In this document: piece by piece, positions 32,289 to 41,628 of the stretch
Layout of the letters: each line of letters begins with the position of its first letter
How positions within the stretch are numbered: the first letter of the stretch is position 1
Source of the DNA: Amycolatopsis xylanica
Lineage (GTDB): Bacteria > Actinomycetota > Actinomycetes > Mycobacteriales > Pseudonocardiaceae
Reading direction: 5' to 3'
Assembly: GCF_900107045.1 (NCBI RefSeq)
Contig: NZ_FNON01000012.1
Coordinates: forward strand, 62,001-126,000
Length of the DNA stretch: 64,000 nt
Position numbers and translations under genes: made by a program
The notes under the pieces: generated by a model
Database searches by the model: none
What the model saw: only the letters and a program-made list of their open reading frames with translations
Told to the model about the DNA's origin: nothing

Positions 32289-33716
32289 TCATCGCCTGCC
32301 GGAATCGCTTGTCGTCACGCGAAGCGGCTGGTCCCATGACTCGGCGTACGGTGCGACGACAACCGACTCCCTTTCGTCGACGAGTGACCATGGGGCCCGC
32401 ACGATCGGGGCATAGTTGCCGCGCGGCGCGGTGGTGAAGGCGAACGTGCCTTGCTCGTCGGAGGTCGCCGAGGCGAGCACCTCACCGGTCTGCGGATCGG
32501 GGAGGTCGACCTGCACACCCTCGACGGGCTCGCCGGGGTCGACCTCACCGTTGCCGTTGAGGTCCTGATAGACGGTTCCGTGCGCGTTCGCGGTCAGCCC
32601 TGGCACGCGTGCTCGTTCGTAGATCGACGGCGTGTCACCGCTGTAATAGGGGTCGTCGCTGAAATCGCAGGCCACATAGACTGTCCCGTCTTCCAGCGCC
32701 GCCTGCGAAACAGTTCCACTGACCTCGAACGACTTCGTCTCGCCTGCGGCGACCGTCACGCCGGCCGCCGGAATGGCCAGGTCTCCCCAATACGCGGGGT
32801 CGTCCCAGTTCTTCAGGTGCGCTTGATGGCCGACGTGGTCGCAGCCCGCGTGGATGGTCCTCAGATCGGCCGTGCCACTGTTCGTCAACGTGATCGTCAA
32901 ATGGGCCACGTCGCCCGGCTGGTAGGAGTCCTCGTGGAAGTCGGCCTTCGCGCTGAGGATTTCGGTCAGTGGCCGCACGGCACGCAGCCGCAGATCCTCG
33001 CTCTTGCCCGAGCCGTCAACGGCCACCTGGATCGTGCCGCCGACCCAACCTCCCGGTAATACGAGGTAATCGAGGCTGTACAGGCGCGCGGGAACCTCAG
33101 CGACGCTGAATCGCCCTTGCTCATCGGTGGTCGCCTCGATGGCCGGCGTGGCGCGGTCGCCGGTCAGCTTGAGGTGAGCGTCTTTGAGCACCTCTCCGGC
33201 ACCGGCTTGCCCGTCCCGGTCGGCGTCGCCGTAGACCACTCCGCTCACGGTGCCCTTCGTGGCAGGCGACACGATCGGCACGGTCAGCACGACCTCGTTG
33301 TCAGCAGGCGTCACGTCACCCGGTGTGGTGACCGCCAGCTTGACCGTGGCGTCACCGCCACCCCATTTGTCAAGCTGGGCTTTGAGAACGAGTTCCTTCG
33401 TGGCACCGGGTGCGAGCGTCGCACCGGTATTCGGCGGGGCCGGGTTGAATTCCTTCCATTCGAACGACGGCAGGAACAACTTCGAACCGGAGACGAACGT
33501 GCTCCGCCCTTTCGCCGCGGTGGCGGTCTTGGTGCCCACATTGGTGACCGTGAGCTTGATCGGAACGGTCTGGCCGACGACGTATGAACCTTCGACTGAG
33601 GCGGTAACCCGCAGATCAGGTCCCTCGGCCGCCCAAGCGGGCATGGCGGAGACCCCACCGAAAGTCACAGCGAGAGCGAGCGCGGCGGAAAGCCGCCGCG
33701 AAGTGGGCGCAACCAA
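32289..33716 (-). CDS. Secreted SdrD_B-like repeat protein
   Basis: A 475-residue secreted beta-rich protein. TTG 33716 is preferred since GGGGGAG lies six bases upstream; it gives LVAPTSRRLSAALALAVTF, a signal ending MPAWAAE. CARDB/DUF11-like modules (TVPIKLTVTNVGTKTATA, VAHLTITLTNSGTADLRT) alternate with two SdrD_B-like modules (SGVVYGDADRDGQAGAGEVL, GTVYQDLNGNGEVDPGEP) with Asp-rich calcium loops. Likely a surface or matrix protein. No sortase motif is seen. Confidence 0.8.
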   Translation of the reverse strand: MVAPTSRRLSAALALAVTFGGVSAMPAWAAEGPDLRVTASVEGSYVVGQTVPIKLTVTNVGTKTATAAKGRSTFVSGSKLFLPSFEWKEFNPAPPNTGATLAPGATKELVLKAQLDKWGGGDATVKLAVTTPGDVTPADNEVVLTVPIVSPATKGTVSGVVYGDADRDGQAGAGEVLKDAHLKLTGDRATPAIEATTDEQGRFSVAEVPARLYSLDYLVLPGGWVGGTIQVAVDGSGKSEDLRLRAVRPLTEILSAKADFHEDSYQPGDVAHLTITLTNSGTADLRTIHAGCDHVGHQAHLKNWDDPAYWGDLAIPAAGVTVAAGETKSFEVSGTVSQAALEDGTVYVACDFSDDPYYSGDTPSIYERARVPGLTANAHGTVYQDLNGNGEVDPGEPVEGVQVDLPDPQTGEVLASATSDEQGTFAFTTAPRGNYAPIVRAPWSLVDERESVVVAPYAESWDQPLRVTTSDSGRR

Positions 33717-33855
33717 GTTAACTCCCCCATAGAGTGGCACCGCTTGTCCCCCGACGCAGTGTTTCATCAGCTTAAATGGGGATTGACCTGGCGCCAAGAC
33801 GTCATCGGGAGGCAAGCTGATCGCGTCAGGACCAACAGCACGGTAGGAGACACCG

Positions 33856-34389
33856 ATGACTGTGACCGACAAGCCCCTCTTCGGCGGCAAAGTCAGCCTC
33901 CGCCCCGCAGGCGCTTCCGACGCGGCCCGGTTCCAGGAGATACTGGGCCACCCCGAAGTCGCACGCTGGTGGGGCGACGCCGAGGAAGGTGTCGCGGAGC
34001 AGGTCGCCTACCTGCTCGACGCCGACGAAGACACGACCTGCTTCGCGATCGAAGCCGACGACGGGATCGCGGGCATCATCCTGGCCTTCGAGGAGGACGA
34101 TCCGCAGTACCGGCACGCGGGCATCGACATCGCCGTGCACCCGGACTTCCAGGGCCGCGGCATCGGCGCCGACGCCATCCACACGCTCGCCGCCTTCCTG
34201 CTGGAGCAGCGCGGTCACCACCGGCTGGTGATCGACCCGGCCGCGTCGAACGAGGCCGCGATCCGGGTGTACAAGCGGCTGGGGTTCAAGCCGGTCGGCG
34301 TCATGCGGCGCTACGAGCGCGGGCCCGACGGGACCTGGCACGACGGCCTGCTGCTGGACCTGCTGGCGGGCGAACTGGTCTCCCCGTGA
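33856..34389 (+). CDS. GNAT acetyltransferase, AAC(6')-like
   Basis: A 177-residue GNAT enzyme: VSLRPAGASDAARFQEILGHPEVARWWG at the N-terminus, acetyl-CoA loop VHPDFQGRGIGADAIHTLA and NEAAIRVYKRLGFKPVGVMRRYERGPDGTWHDGLLLDLL. It resembles the aminoglycoside 6'-N-acetyltransferase branch, but resistance cannot be inferred from sequence alone. Confidence 0.85.
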   Translation: MTVTDKPLFGGKVSLRPAGASDAARFQEILGHPEVARWWGDAEEGVAEQVAYLLDADEDTTCFAIEADDGIAGIILAFEEDDPQYRHAGIDIAVHPDFQGRGIGADAIHTLAAFLLEQRGHHRLVIDPAASNEAAIRVYKRLGFKPVGVMRRYERGPDGTWHDGLLLDLLAGELVSP

Positions 34390-34395
34390 TCTGGG

Positions 34396-34441
34396 GTCGT
34401 GAGTGGTACGGCCGGTTCTAACCGGCCAAAACACTCACGAC
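34396..34441. terminator. 46-bp palindromic repeat, intact copy
   Basis: GTCGTGAGTG (34396-34405) with CACTCACGAC (34432-34441) and inner palindrome 34410-34427, between convergent genes ending at 34389 (+) and 34443 (-). Confidence 0.8.
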
Positions 34442-34442
34442 G

Positions 34443-35246
34443 TCAAGCGGGCTGGAGGCGGGTGATGCGGCCGAGGTCGGCGCGGAGCAGGTCGTCGTAG
34501 TCGATCGCGAAATCCCCATTGGGCAAGGTTTCCTCAGCCTGGACCCCGACCACGCGGTCGGGCAGGAACGCGCGCAGCTTGTGCCGCATGCCGTCTTCGT
34601 AGCGGACCTCCTCACCCCAGTCTTCGGCGTCATCGGTGCCGAAGACCAGGTAATGGTCCGTCGCGACCGGCGTCCGGAGATCCGGCACGCCCCCGGTGTG
34701 ACAATCCAGCGCGGGCAACACGATACGGTCCGGCTCCGACGGCCGGTACCACATCAGCAGCGGCTTGGCGCGGTGCGCGTCGGCGTTGTCGAAACAGCAG
34801 AGCGCGATCGAACGGCCGGGGAACACATCCGCGTAGAACTCGAGCAGCTCCGGCTTGAGCACCGGACGCTTGTGCGGGGCGACCCGGCTCAGCGCGGCGG
34901 GCACGCGCAGCGGGTCTTCGGCGAGGACGACCGTGTAGATGTCGTGCTCGAACACGGTCACCTCGTCGTCGGCGCCCATCCAGGCCATGCCGCCCGCCGC
35001 GGCGACCGGGCGGGTCGCCGCGGCCATCCGCGCCAGGATGTCGTCGTGCCGCCCGACCGGGATGAACTGGTCCGGCCGCATGCCCGAGGTGGACACGTGC
35101 AGCAGCATCGCGTTGGGGCCACCGGCCAGGTTCTCCGCGGTGTTCTGGTAACCGAGCACCTCGATGCGCCCATGCTCGGGGTGCTCACAGCGGCCGCCGT
35201 ACAGGGTCGTCCCGCTGAACTCGGCCACGTCGCTCGAAACGCACAT
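34443..35246 (-). CDS. Conserved hypothetical protein
   Basis: A 267-residue soluble protein from ATG 35246: MCVSSDVAEFSGTTLYGG, EVLGYQNTAENLAGGPNAMLLHV and LPALDCHTGGVPDL. I recall this N-terminus in other actinomycetes but no function. It starts 11 bp after the ABC ATPase stop and may be the last gene of that operon. Confidence 0.65.
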   Translation of the reverse strand: MCVSSDVAEFSGTTLYGGRCEHPEHGRIEVLGYQNTAENLAGGPNAMLLHVSTSGMRPDQFIPVGRHDDILARMAAATRPVAAAGGMAWMGADDEVTVFEHDIYTVVLAEDPLRVPAALSRVAPHKRPVLKPELLEFYADVFPGRSIALCCFDNADAHRAKPLLMWYRPSEPDRIVLPALDCHTGGVPDLRTPVATDHYLVFGTDDAEDWGEEVRYEDGMRHKLRAFLPDRVVGVQAEETLPNGDFAIDYDDLLRADLGRITRLQPA

Positions 35247-35256
35247 ACCGCGCAGG

Positions 35257-36051
35257 CTAGTCACTCGCCGAGGCCGCGCCGAGCAGGTTCCGGATGCGCG
35301 CCGTCACCTTCGCGAACTCGGGTTCCGCGACCGTCCGCACGTAGTCCCGCTCGGCGGGCAGCTCCACCGGGATGATCTCCTCGATCGTGCCCGGCCGCGC
35401 GGTCATCACGACCACCCGGTCCGCGAGGTACACCGCCTCCGCGATCGAGTGCGTCACCAGCAGGACGGTCGTGCCCGTCTCCGCCCAGATCCGCCGCAGC
35501 TCGACGTTCATGTGCTCGCGCGTCAACGCGTCCAGCGCGCCGAACGGCTCGTCCATGAGCAGGACCGGGGGCTTGTGGAGCAAGGCGCGGCACAGCGCCA
35601 CGCGTTGCTGCATGCCGCCGGACAGCTCGTGCGGGTAAGCGTCCTCGAAGCCGGTGAGGCCGGTCATCTCGATCAGCTCGTCCGTCCGGCGACGGGCCTC
35701 CGCCGCGGGCAGGCGGCGCATTTCCGCCTGCAACAAGATGTTCTTGCGCGCCGAGCGCCATTCCAGCAACGCCGCGCGCTGGAACACGTAGCCGATGTCG
35801 CGACGCGGGCCTTCGACCGGCGAACCCAGCAGCGACACCGTTCCGCTGGACGGCCGCAGCAGACCCGACACCAGTTTCAGCAGCGTCGACTTGCCGCAGC
35901 CGGACGGCCCGACGATGGACACGAACTCGCCAGGCCGCACCGAGAGCGAGACGTCGCGCAGCGCCGTGACGTCGGTTCGCTTGGTACGGAAGGAAACGCC
36001 GACGTCCGCCAACGACACCAGGTCCGCCACCCGGCTGGCCGTCATGCTCAT
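35257..36051 (-). CDS. ABC importer ATP-binding protein (SsuB/TauB/ThiZ type)
   Basis: A 264-residue ATPase: Walker A GPSGCGKSTLL, Q-loop YVFQRAALLEW, signature LSGGMQQRVALCRAL, Walker B VLLMDEPFGALD, H-loop VTHSIAEAVYLADRV. This pattern is typical of nitrate/sulfonate/taurine/thiamine-precursor importers. It overlaps the binding-protein gene by 4 nt. Confidence 0.94.
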   Translation of the reverse strand: MSMTASRVADLVSLADVGVSFRTKRTDVTALRDVSLSVRPGEFVSIVGPSGCGKSTLLKLVSGLLRPSSGTVSLLGSPVEGPRRDIGYVFQRAALLEWRSARKNILLQAEMRRLPAAEARRRTDELIEMTGLTGFEDAYPHELSGGMQQRVALCRALLHKPPVLLMDEPFGALDALTREHMNVELRRIWAETGTTVLLVTHSIAEAVYLADRVVVMTARPGTIEEIIPVELPAERDYVRTVAEPEFAKVTARIRNLLGAASASD

Positions 36052-37055
36052 CCCTTCACCGCGAAACTGGCGTCCCAGTACTTCGACGGCGCCTCGGCGG
36101 TCTTGATCAGGCCCGCGTCGGCGAAGACGGTGATCGTCTTCTTCCAGTCAGCCTCGTCGTTGACGCCCGGCGGCAGCGACTTGGTCGCGTCGGTGTGCAG
36201 CAGCTGGATGGTGGCGGTGAACTGGTCCGTGAGCACCTTCGCGGACGGCAGCTGCTCGGACGCGCCCGCCATCGCCTCGACCGCTCCGGGAACGTCGGCG
36301 CTCGCCGCCGTCCAGGCCTCGGTGGTCGCCGCGACCATGCGCCGCACGAGCTCCTTGCGGTCCGCGATCGTCTTGTCCTGCGCCACCAGGCCGTTGCTGA
36401 AGTAGCTCAGCCCGAAGTCGGCGTACTTCAGCGACGACACCGGCTTGCCCGCCTTCTCGGCGATCGTCGGGCCCTGGTCGGTCGCGTAGCCGAGCAGCGC
36501 GTCGGTCTTGCTCGCCAGCACCGCGGCGATCTTGCCCGCCGCGTCGGTGTTCTGCATGACGACGTCGCTCTCGCTCATCCCGTTGGCCTTCAAGAAGATC
36601 GGGAACGTCTTCGTCAGCGCGTCACCCGCGGTGGACGCGATGGTCTTGCCCTTGAGGTCGGCGGGCTTGGTGATGTTCTTGTCCGAGAAGAACTGCACCG
36701 AGGACGGCGTCTTCTGCAGGAACACGCCGACGCTCTTCACCGGCATGCCCTGCCCGACGCCGCCGAGCAGCGCGGAGGTGTCCGCCCAGCCGAAGTCGGT
36801 CTGCCCGCCGCCGGTCACCTGCACGGTCTTCTGCGAGCCCTGCCCTGCCTGGATGTTCAGGTCGATCTTGTGCTTGGCGAAGATGCCCTTCTTCTTGCCG
36901 TAGTAGAAAGGCGCGTGCTCGCCGTACGGGTACCAGTTCAGCGTGAGGGTCACCTTGTCCAGCCCGTCACCCGTGGACTCCTTCGCAGGTTCGACCGACG
37001 GCGCGCAGGCGGCGGTCAACGCCAGCAAGGCCACTATGAACACGCGGAGCTTCAT
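36048..37055 (-). CDS. ABC importer substrate-binding lipoprotein, NMT1/THI5-like
   Basis: A 335-residue lipoprotein: signal MKLRVFIVALLALTAAC with lipidated Cys17, then an NMT1/THI5-like fold (LTLNWYPYGEHAPFYYGKKKGIF, GGGQTDFGWADTSALL, KGKTIASTAGDALTKTFPIFL). Relatives bind thiamine-pyrimidine precursors, riboflavin or sulfonates. I see no TPP riboswitch in the leader, so the ligand stays open. Permease upstream, ATPase downstream. Confidence 0.88.
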   Translation of the reverse strand: MKLRVFIVALLALTAACAPSVEPAKESTGDGLDKVTLTLNWYPYGEHAPFYYGKKKGIFAKHKIDLNIQAGQGSQKTVQVTGGGQTDFGWADTSALLGGVGQGMPVKSVGVFLQKTPSSVQFFSDKNITKPADLKGKTIASTAGDALTKTFPIFLKANGMSESDVVMQNTDAAGKIAAVLASKTDALLGYATDQGPTIAEKAGKPVSSLKYADFGLSYFSNGLVAQDKTIADRKELVRRMVAATTEAWTAASADVPGAVEAMAGASEQLPSAKVLTDQFTATIQLLHTDATKSLPPGVNDEADWKKTITVFADAGLIKTAEAPSKYWDASFAVKG

Positions 37056-37066
37056 CGGTCTTCCCT

Positions 37067-37924
37067 TCAGATGGTGGCGACGGCGCCGGAGTCCGAGCGG
37101 CGGCTCACGTGCCACGGCAGCACGAAGTACTCGAGCACCTCCACCAGCACGAACAGCACGACCCCGAGCAGCGACATGATGAACAGCCCGGCGAACAGCA
37201 CGGGCGTGTCCAGGTTTCCGTTGGCCTGCAGGATGACGTAGCCGAGCCCGGCGTTGGCGCCGACGAACTCGCCGACCACCGCGCCGGTGACGGCGAGCGT
37301 CGCGGCGATCTTCAGCCCGGAGAACAAATACGGCAGGGAGGCGGGAAAGCGGATCTTGCGGAAGGTCTGCCCCCGCCCCGCCCCCATGGTGGCCGAGAGC
37401 TGCAGCATCTCCGGGTCGATCGACTTGAGCCCGGTGACCATCGAGATCACCACCGGGAAGAACGCCATCAGCACGGCCACGAAGATCTTCGGCGTGAGCC
37501 CGAACCCCAGCCAGACGACGAACAGCGGCGCGATGGCGATCTTCGGGATGACCTGTGCGAACAGCAGCAGCGGGTAGACCGTCTTCTCGACGGCGGGCGA
37601 GGAGACCATCAGCACGGCGGCCAGCACGCCGACCACGATCGCGATCCCGAAGCCCAGCACGGTCTCGTAGGTGGTCACCCAGGTGTGGAAGCCGAAGTAG
37701 CCGGGCTTGTCGAGGATGACACGGAGCGTGTCGCCCGGTGACGGAACGAGATAAGGCTTGACCAGCCCGGCCGCCGTGACCACCCACCAGAGCACGAAAC
37801 AGGCCGCCAGCAGCGCCACCGGAGGCCAGCTCCGCTTGACGAACGCGCCGAACCGGCCCTGCCGCCCCGCGCTCGCGGGCGTGGCGGACTTCCGCCTGGT
37901 CAGATCGTCGATGCGGGCGACCAT
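37067..37924 (-). CDS. ABC importer permease
   Basis: A 285-residue protein with about six helices and the binding-protein-dependent EAA motif (LSATMGAGRGQTFRKIRFPASLPYLFSGLKIA). It is the first gene of the permease, binding protein, ATPase operon. ATG 37924 (MVARIDDL) is chosen; 37948 is an alternative. Confidence 0.9.
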   Translation of the reverse strand: MVARIDDLTRRKSATPASAGRQGRFGAFVKRSWPPVALLAACFVLWWVVTAAGLVKPYLVPSPGDTLRVILDKPGYFGFHTWVTTYETVLGFGIAIVVGVLAAVLMVSSPAVEKTVYPLLLFAQVIPKIAIAPLFVVWLGFGLTPKIFVAVLMAFFPVVISMVTGLKSIDPEMLQLSATMGAGRGQTFRKIRFPASLPYLFSGLKIAATLAVTGAVVGEFVGANAGLGYVILQANGNLDTPVLFAGLFIMSLLGVVLFVLVEVLEYFVLPWHVSRRSDSGAVATI

Positions 37925-38088
37925 CGCGCTCCGTTTCCTCGAGGGCAACGCTGCCGAGAAAGCGCTTTCAGCGCCACCCTAGACACTGCGAAACAGACTG
38001 GTCAAGCACGACGCGTCGCGACCCGTCCCGCTCACCGGGAGCCCGGCGGCGCAGTCACAGAACCCGACGATCCGCCGCAAGTCAACCA

Positions 38089-38117
38089 TTGTCTGACCTC
38101 CTGACGGGGTCTAGCAT
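38089..38117 (+). promoter_or_regulatory. Candidate promoter of csxA
   Basis: TTGTCT (38089-38094), 17-bp spacer, TAGCAT (38112-38117): a good actinobacterial housekeeping promoter. The predicted transcription start at about 38124 falls at the edge of the inverted repeat 38124-38148. Confidence 0.6.
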
Positions 38118-38123
38118 CACTCA

Positions 38124-38148
38124 ATTGTTAGGGAACTTTCCTAACAAT
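38124..38148. promoter_or_regulatory. CsnR-like (ROK family) operator
   Basis: ATTGTTAGG (38124-38132), 7-bp spacer GAACTTT, CCTAACAAT (38140-38148). The core TTAGGGAACTTTCCTAA is very close to the CsnR box described for actinobacterial chitosanase genes. Its position just downstream of the promoter fits repression released by chitosan-derived sugars. Confidence 0.75.
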
Positions 38149-38195
38149 AACCTCCCATGTTTCCCCCGCCGCCGTGTGCCTGAGGAGGCGCGCTC

Positions 38196-41100
38196 GTGAA
38201 GTTCCGGCAGAGATTCTCCCGAACCCCGATCCGGTTACTGGCGGTGACCACGCTCGCCGTCGCCGTCTGCGGCGTCGCCGCCGTGCCGTCCGCCACCGGC
38301 CAGCCGGCCCCGGTCACGGCGCTGTCCGTGGCCGCGGACGCGGGCACCGCGACCCCCATCCCCGGTTACCTCATCCAGTCCTCTTCCAAGGTGAGCGACG
38401 ACTCGGCGGTGACCAAGCCCGGGTTCCCGACGAGCGGCTGGGTGCCGGTCTCGTCCCGCTCGACGGTCTACGCGGGCCTGCTCGCCAACGGCAAGTACCC
38501 CGACCCGTTCTATTCGACCAACATGAAGAACGTCAACAAGGCGGACTTCTCGGTGCCGTGGTGGTACAAGGCCGATCTGAACGTGGACTCGACCGACAAG
38601 CGCACCTACCTCGACTTCTCGGGGGTGCTGTCCAGGGCGGACGTCTGGGTCAACGGCACGAAGGTGGCGGACTCGGCTCAGGTCAGGGGCGCCTACACCC
38701 GCCACGACCTCGACATCACGGCGCAGGTGAAGCAGGGCGCGAACGCGATCGCGCTGAAGATCTACCCGAACAACCCGAACGCCGACCTGACCATGGGCTG
38801 GATCGACTGGGCGCAGACCCCGCCGGACCAGAACATGGGCATCGTGCGTGACCTGCTGGTCCGCCGCAGCGGCCCGGTCGCGCTGCGCGGCGCGCACGTG
38901 AACACCAAGCTGGCCACGAACCTCGGGCACGCGGACCTGACCGCCAAGGTCGACGTCCGCAACGACTCGAGCGCCGCGGTCACCGCGACCGTGTCCGGCA
39001 CCGTCGCCGGCGTCGCGATCAGCCAGAACGTCTCCTTGGCCGCCAAGGAGAAGAAGACCGTCACGTTCGGCTCGGTCGGCATCGACAACCCGGACGTCTG
39101 GTGGCCCGCCGGCATGGGCGGCCAGCACCTCTACGACCTGAAGCTGACCGCGAGCGTCGCGGGCGCGGCGTCGGACGTGGAGAACGAGCGCTTCGGCGTG
39201 CGGGACATCAAGGCCCCGATCAAGGACAAGGGCCGTCTGTACACGATCAACTTCCGCCCGCTGCTCGTGCTCGGCGGCGGTTACTCGCCCGACCTGTTCC
39301 TGCGCTGGGACCCGGTCATCGCCAAGGACCGGCTCAAGTACGTGCTCGACATGGGCATGAACACCGTGCGCCTGGAAGGCCACATCGAGCCGGACGAGTT
39401 CTTCGAGATGGCCGACGAGCTGGGCGTGCTGACCATGCCCGGCTGGGAATGCTGTGACAAGTGGGAAGGCGGCAGCGGCGGCGAGAACGGCCAGGCGTGG
39501 ACCGCGGCCGACCACGTGACCGCGAAGCTCTCGATGACCGGCGAGGCCGAGCGCCTGCGCAACCACCCGAGCGTGATGTCCTTCCACATCGGCAGTGACT
39601 TCGCGCCGAACGGCACCATCGAGAAGGAGTACCTGGACGCGATCAACGCGGCCGACTTCTCCGTCCCGGTGATCCCGGCGGCGTCGGCGAAGTCCTCGCC
39701 GCAGCTGGGCAGCTCCGGCATGAAGATGAACGGCCCGTACGACTACGTGCCGCCGGTGTACTGGTACGACAAGGCGCACGCCGACTCCGGTGGCGCGTGG
39801 GGCTTCAACTCCGAGACCAGCGCGGGCGTCGACATCCCGACGATGGACACGCTGAACCGGATGATGTCGGCGAGCGAGCTCGACACCATGTGGAAGAGCC
39901 CGTCGACGGCGCAGTACCACCGCTCGCAGTCGTCCACCTTCGCCAACCTGAAGCTGTTCGGCAACGCGCTCAACGCCCGCTACGGCAACTCGTCGAGCCT
40001 GCAGGAATGGGTGAAGAAGGCGCAGCTGGCGCAGTACGAGAACATCCGCGCCGAGTACGAGTCGCACGCGCGGAACTTCACCGACTCGTCGAACCCCTCG
40101 ACGGGCCTGATCTACTGGATGCTCAACAGCGGCTGGACCTCGCTGCACTGGCAGCTGTTCGACCGCTACATGGACCAGGGCGGCAGCTACTACGGCGCCA
40201 AGAAGGCCAACGAGCCGGTCCACATCCAGTACTCGTACGACACCAAGTCGGTCGTGGTGATCAACAAGAACCACGGCACCGCGAGCGGGCTCACCGCCTC
40301 GGTCAAGCTGTACAACACCGACGGCACCGAGAAGTTCAGCCAGACGGCGAACGTGTCGGTCCCCGGTGACGGCGGCAAGGCCACCGCGCTGACCATCCCG
40401 TCGGTCAGCGGGCTGTCCACCACGTACCTGGCGAAGCTGGTGCTCACCGACTCGTCCGGCGCCGAGGTCAGCCGCAACGTGTACTGGCTGTCGTCGGGCA
40501 CCCAGGACGCGCTCAACTGGAGCGGCACCGACTGGTACTACACGCCGATGTCGTCGTCGGCGAACCTGACCGGCCTGAGCTCGCTGGCGCAGACCACGGT
40601 CTCCGCGAGCGCCAGCTCGACCACCTCCGGTGACACGACCACCACCAAGGTCACCCTGAAGAACACCGGCACCGGCAAGACGCCGGCGTTCTACCTGGAC
40701 GCCCACGTGGTCGTGGGCAGCACCCCGGTGCTGCCGATCCAGTGGAACGACAACGCGGTCAGCCTGTGGCCCGGCGAGCAGACCACGCTCACCGCCACGT
40801 ACCGCACGGCTGACCTCAAGGGCGGTTCCCCGTCCGTGCGTGTCACCGGCTACAACACCGCCACGCAGACGGTCCCGGCCGGTGGCGGCGGCGGTGGCGA
40901 CCAGCAGGCGCCGACCGTGCCCGGTGGCCTGCAGAGCACCGGCGTGACCTCGTCCAGCGTCGCGCTGGCGTGGAACGCCTCGACCGACAACGTGGGCGTC
41001 ACCGGGTACGACATCCAGGTGAACGGCGCGGACGCGGGCAGCACCTCGGGCACCACGTTCATCGCCACCGGTCTCGCGGCCAACACCGAATACAGCTTCA

Positions 41101-41567
41101 AGGTGCGCGCGAAGGACGCGGCGGGCAACGTGTCCGCGTACAGCGCGGAGGTCAAGGCGAAGACCAGCGGCGGCGGTGACCCCGGCACGCCGGTGGACTA
41201 CCAGGCCGAGGACGCGACGATCGTGAACGGCGTCGTGGAGTCGAACCACGCCGGGTTCACCGGCAGCGGGTTCGTCAACTACGACAACGTGGTCGGCAGC
41301 TCGGTCGAGTGGACGGTCAACGCCGCGGCCGCCGGCACCGCGAACGTGGTGTTCCGGTTCGCGAACGGGACCACGGCCAACCGGCCGATGGACATCTCGG
41401 TCAACGGCACGGTGGTGTCCCCGGGGGTCTCGTTCCCCGGCACCGGCGCGTGGACGACCTGGGTGACCAAGACGGTCACGGTCCAGCTGACCGCGGGCGT
41501 CAACAAGATCAAGGCGGTGGCCACCACCGCCAACGGCGGCCCCAACGTCGACAAGATCACGGCGTAA
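38196..41567 (+). CDS. csxA: Secreted GH2 exo-beta-D-glucosaminidase (CsxA)
   Basis: A 1123-residue secreted enzyme that removes glucosamine from the non-reducing end of chitosan oligosaccharides (EC 3.2.1.165). It matches A. orientalis CsxA from memory in long blocks (PDPFYSTNM, GPYDYVPPVYWYDK, TSLHWQLFD). The predicted residues Asp468 (GSDFAPNG) and Glu540 (NSETSAGVD) correspond to CsxA Asp469 and Glu541. The extra length comes from a fibronectin-III domain (about 904-990) before the terminal CBM (about 1000-1123). GTG 38196 follows GAGGAGG. Confidence 0.95.
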   Translation: MKFRQRFSRTPIRLLAVTTLAVAVCGVAAVPSATGQPAPVTALSVAADAGTATPIPGYLIQSSSKVSDDSAVTKPGFPTSGWVPVSSRSTVYAGLLANGKYPDPFYSTNMKNVNKADFSVPWWYKADLNVDSTDKRTYLDFSGVLSRADVWVNGTKVADSAQVRGAYTRHDLDITAQVKQGANAIALKIYPNNPNADLTMGWIDWAQTPPDQNMGIVRDLLVRRSGPVALRGAHVNTKLATNLGHADLTAKVDVRNDSSAAVTATVSGTVAGVAISQNVSLAAKEKKTVTFGSVGIDNPDVWWPAGMGGQHLYDLKLTASVAGAASDVENERFGVRDIKAPIKDKGRLYTINFRPLLVLGGGYSPDLFLRWDPVIAKDRLKYVLDMGMNTVRLEGHIEPDEFFEMADELGVLTMPGWECCDKWEGGSGGENGQAWTAADHVTAKLSMTGEAERLRNHPSVMSFHIGSDFAPNGTIEKEYLDAINAADFSVPVIPAASAKSSPQLGSSGMKMNGPYDYVPPVYWYDKAHADSGGAWGFNSETSAGVDIPTMDTLNRMMSASELDTMWKSPSTAQYHRSQSSTFANLKLFGNALNARYGNSSSLQEWVKKAQLAQYENIRAEYESHARNFTDSSNPSTGLIYWMLNSGWTSLHWQLFDRYMDQGGSYYGAKKANEPVHIQYSYDTKSVVVINKNHGTASGLTASVKLYNTDGTEKFSQTANVSVPGDGGKATALTIPSVSGLSTTYLAKLVLTDSSGAEVSRNVYWLSSGTQDALNWSGTDWYYTPMSSSANLTGLSSLAQTTVSASASSTTSGDTTTTKVTLKNTGTGKTPAFYLDAHVVVGSTPVLPIQWNDNAVSLWPGEQTTLTATYRTADLKGGSPSVRVTGYNTATQTVPAGGGGGGDQQAPTVPGGLQSTGVTSSSVALAWNASTDNVGVTGYDIQVNGADAGSTSGTTFIATGLAANTEYSFKVRAKDAAGNVSAYSAEVKAKTSGGGDPGTPVDYQAEDATIVNGVVESNHAGFTGSGFVNYDNVVGSSVEWTVNAAAAGTANVVFRFANGTTANRPMDISVNGTVVSPGVSFPGTGAWTTWVTKTVTVQLTAGVNKIKAVATTANGGPNVDKITA

Positions 41568-41570
41568 TCG

Positions 41571-41628
41571 GGGATAAAGCGGGCTTTATCCCGGGTGCTC
41601 TTTCCCGGGATAAAGCCCGCTTTATCCC
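41571..41628. terminator. Double hairpin of the GGGATAAAGC family
   Basis: GGGATAAAGC-GGGCTTTATCCC (41571-41592) is followed by its own reverse complement (41607-41628), so each unit folds alone and both can pair. It lies between csxA (ends 41567) and the convergent esterase, whose stop (41622-41624) is inside. The same unit recurs at 52111-52132. Confidence 0.8.

Noticed and set aside
37985..38010. DasR-like half site ACTGGTC upstream of the NMT1-like ABC operon
   Set aside because: Only one half of the 16-bp palindrome is present; the complementary half is absent.
37925..38088. TPP riboswitch expected for a THI5-like importer
   Set aside because: No CTGAGA-type thi-box sequence on the minus strand.
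38235..41249. 1004-codon minus-strand open frame opposite csxA
   Set aside because: An antisense shadow: Arg/Val/His-rich low-complexity translation with no domain, caused by high GC at third positions of the real gene.
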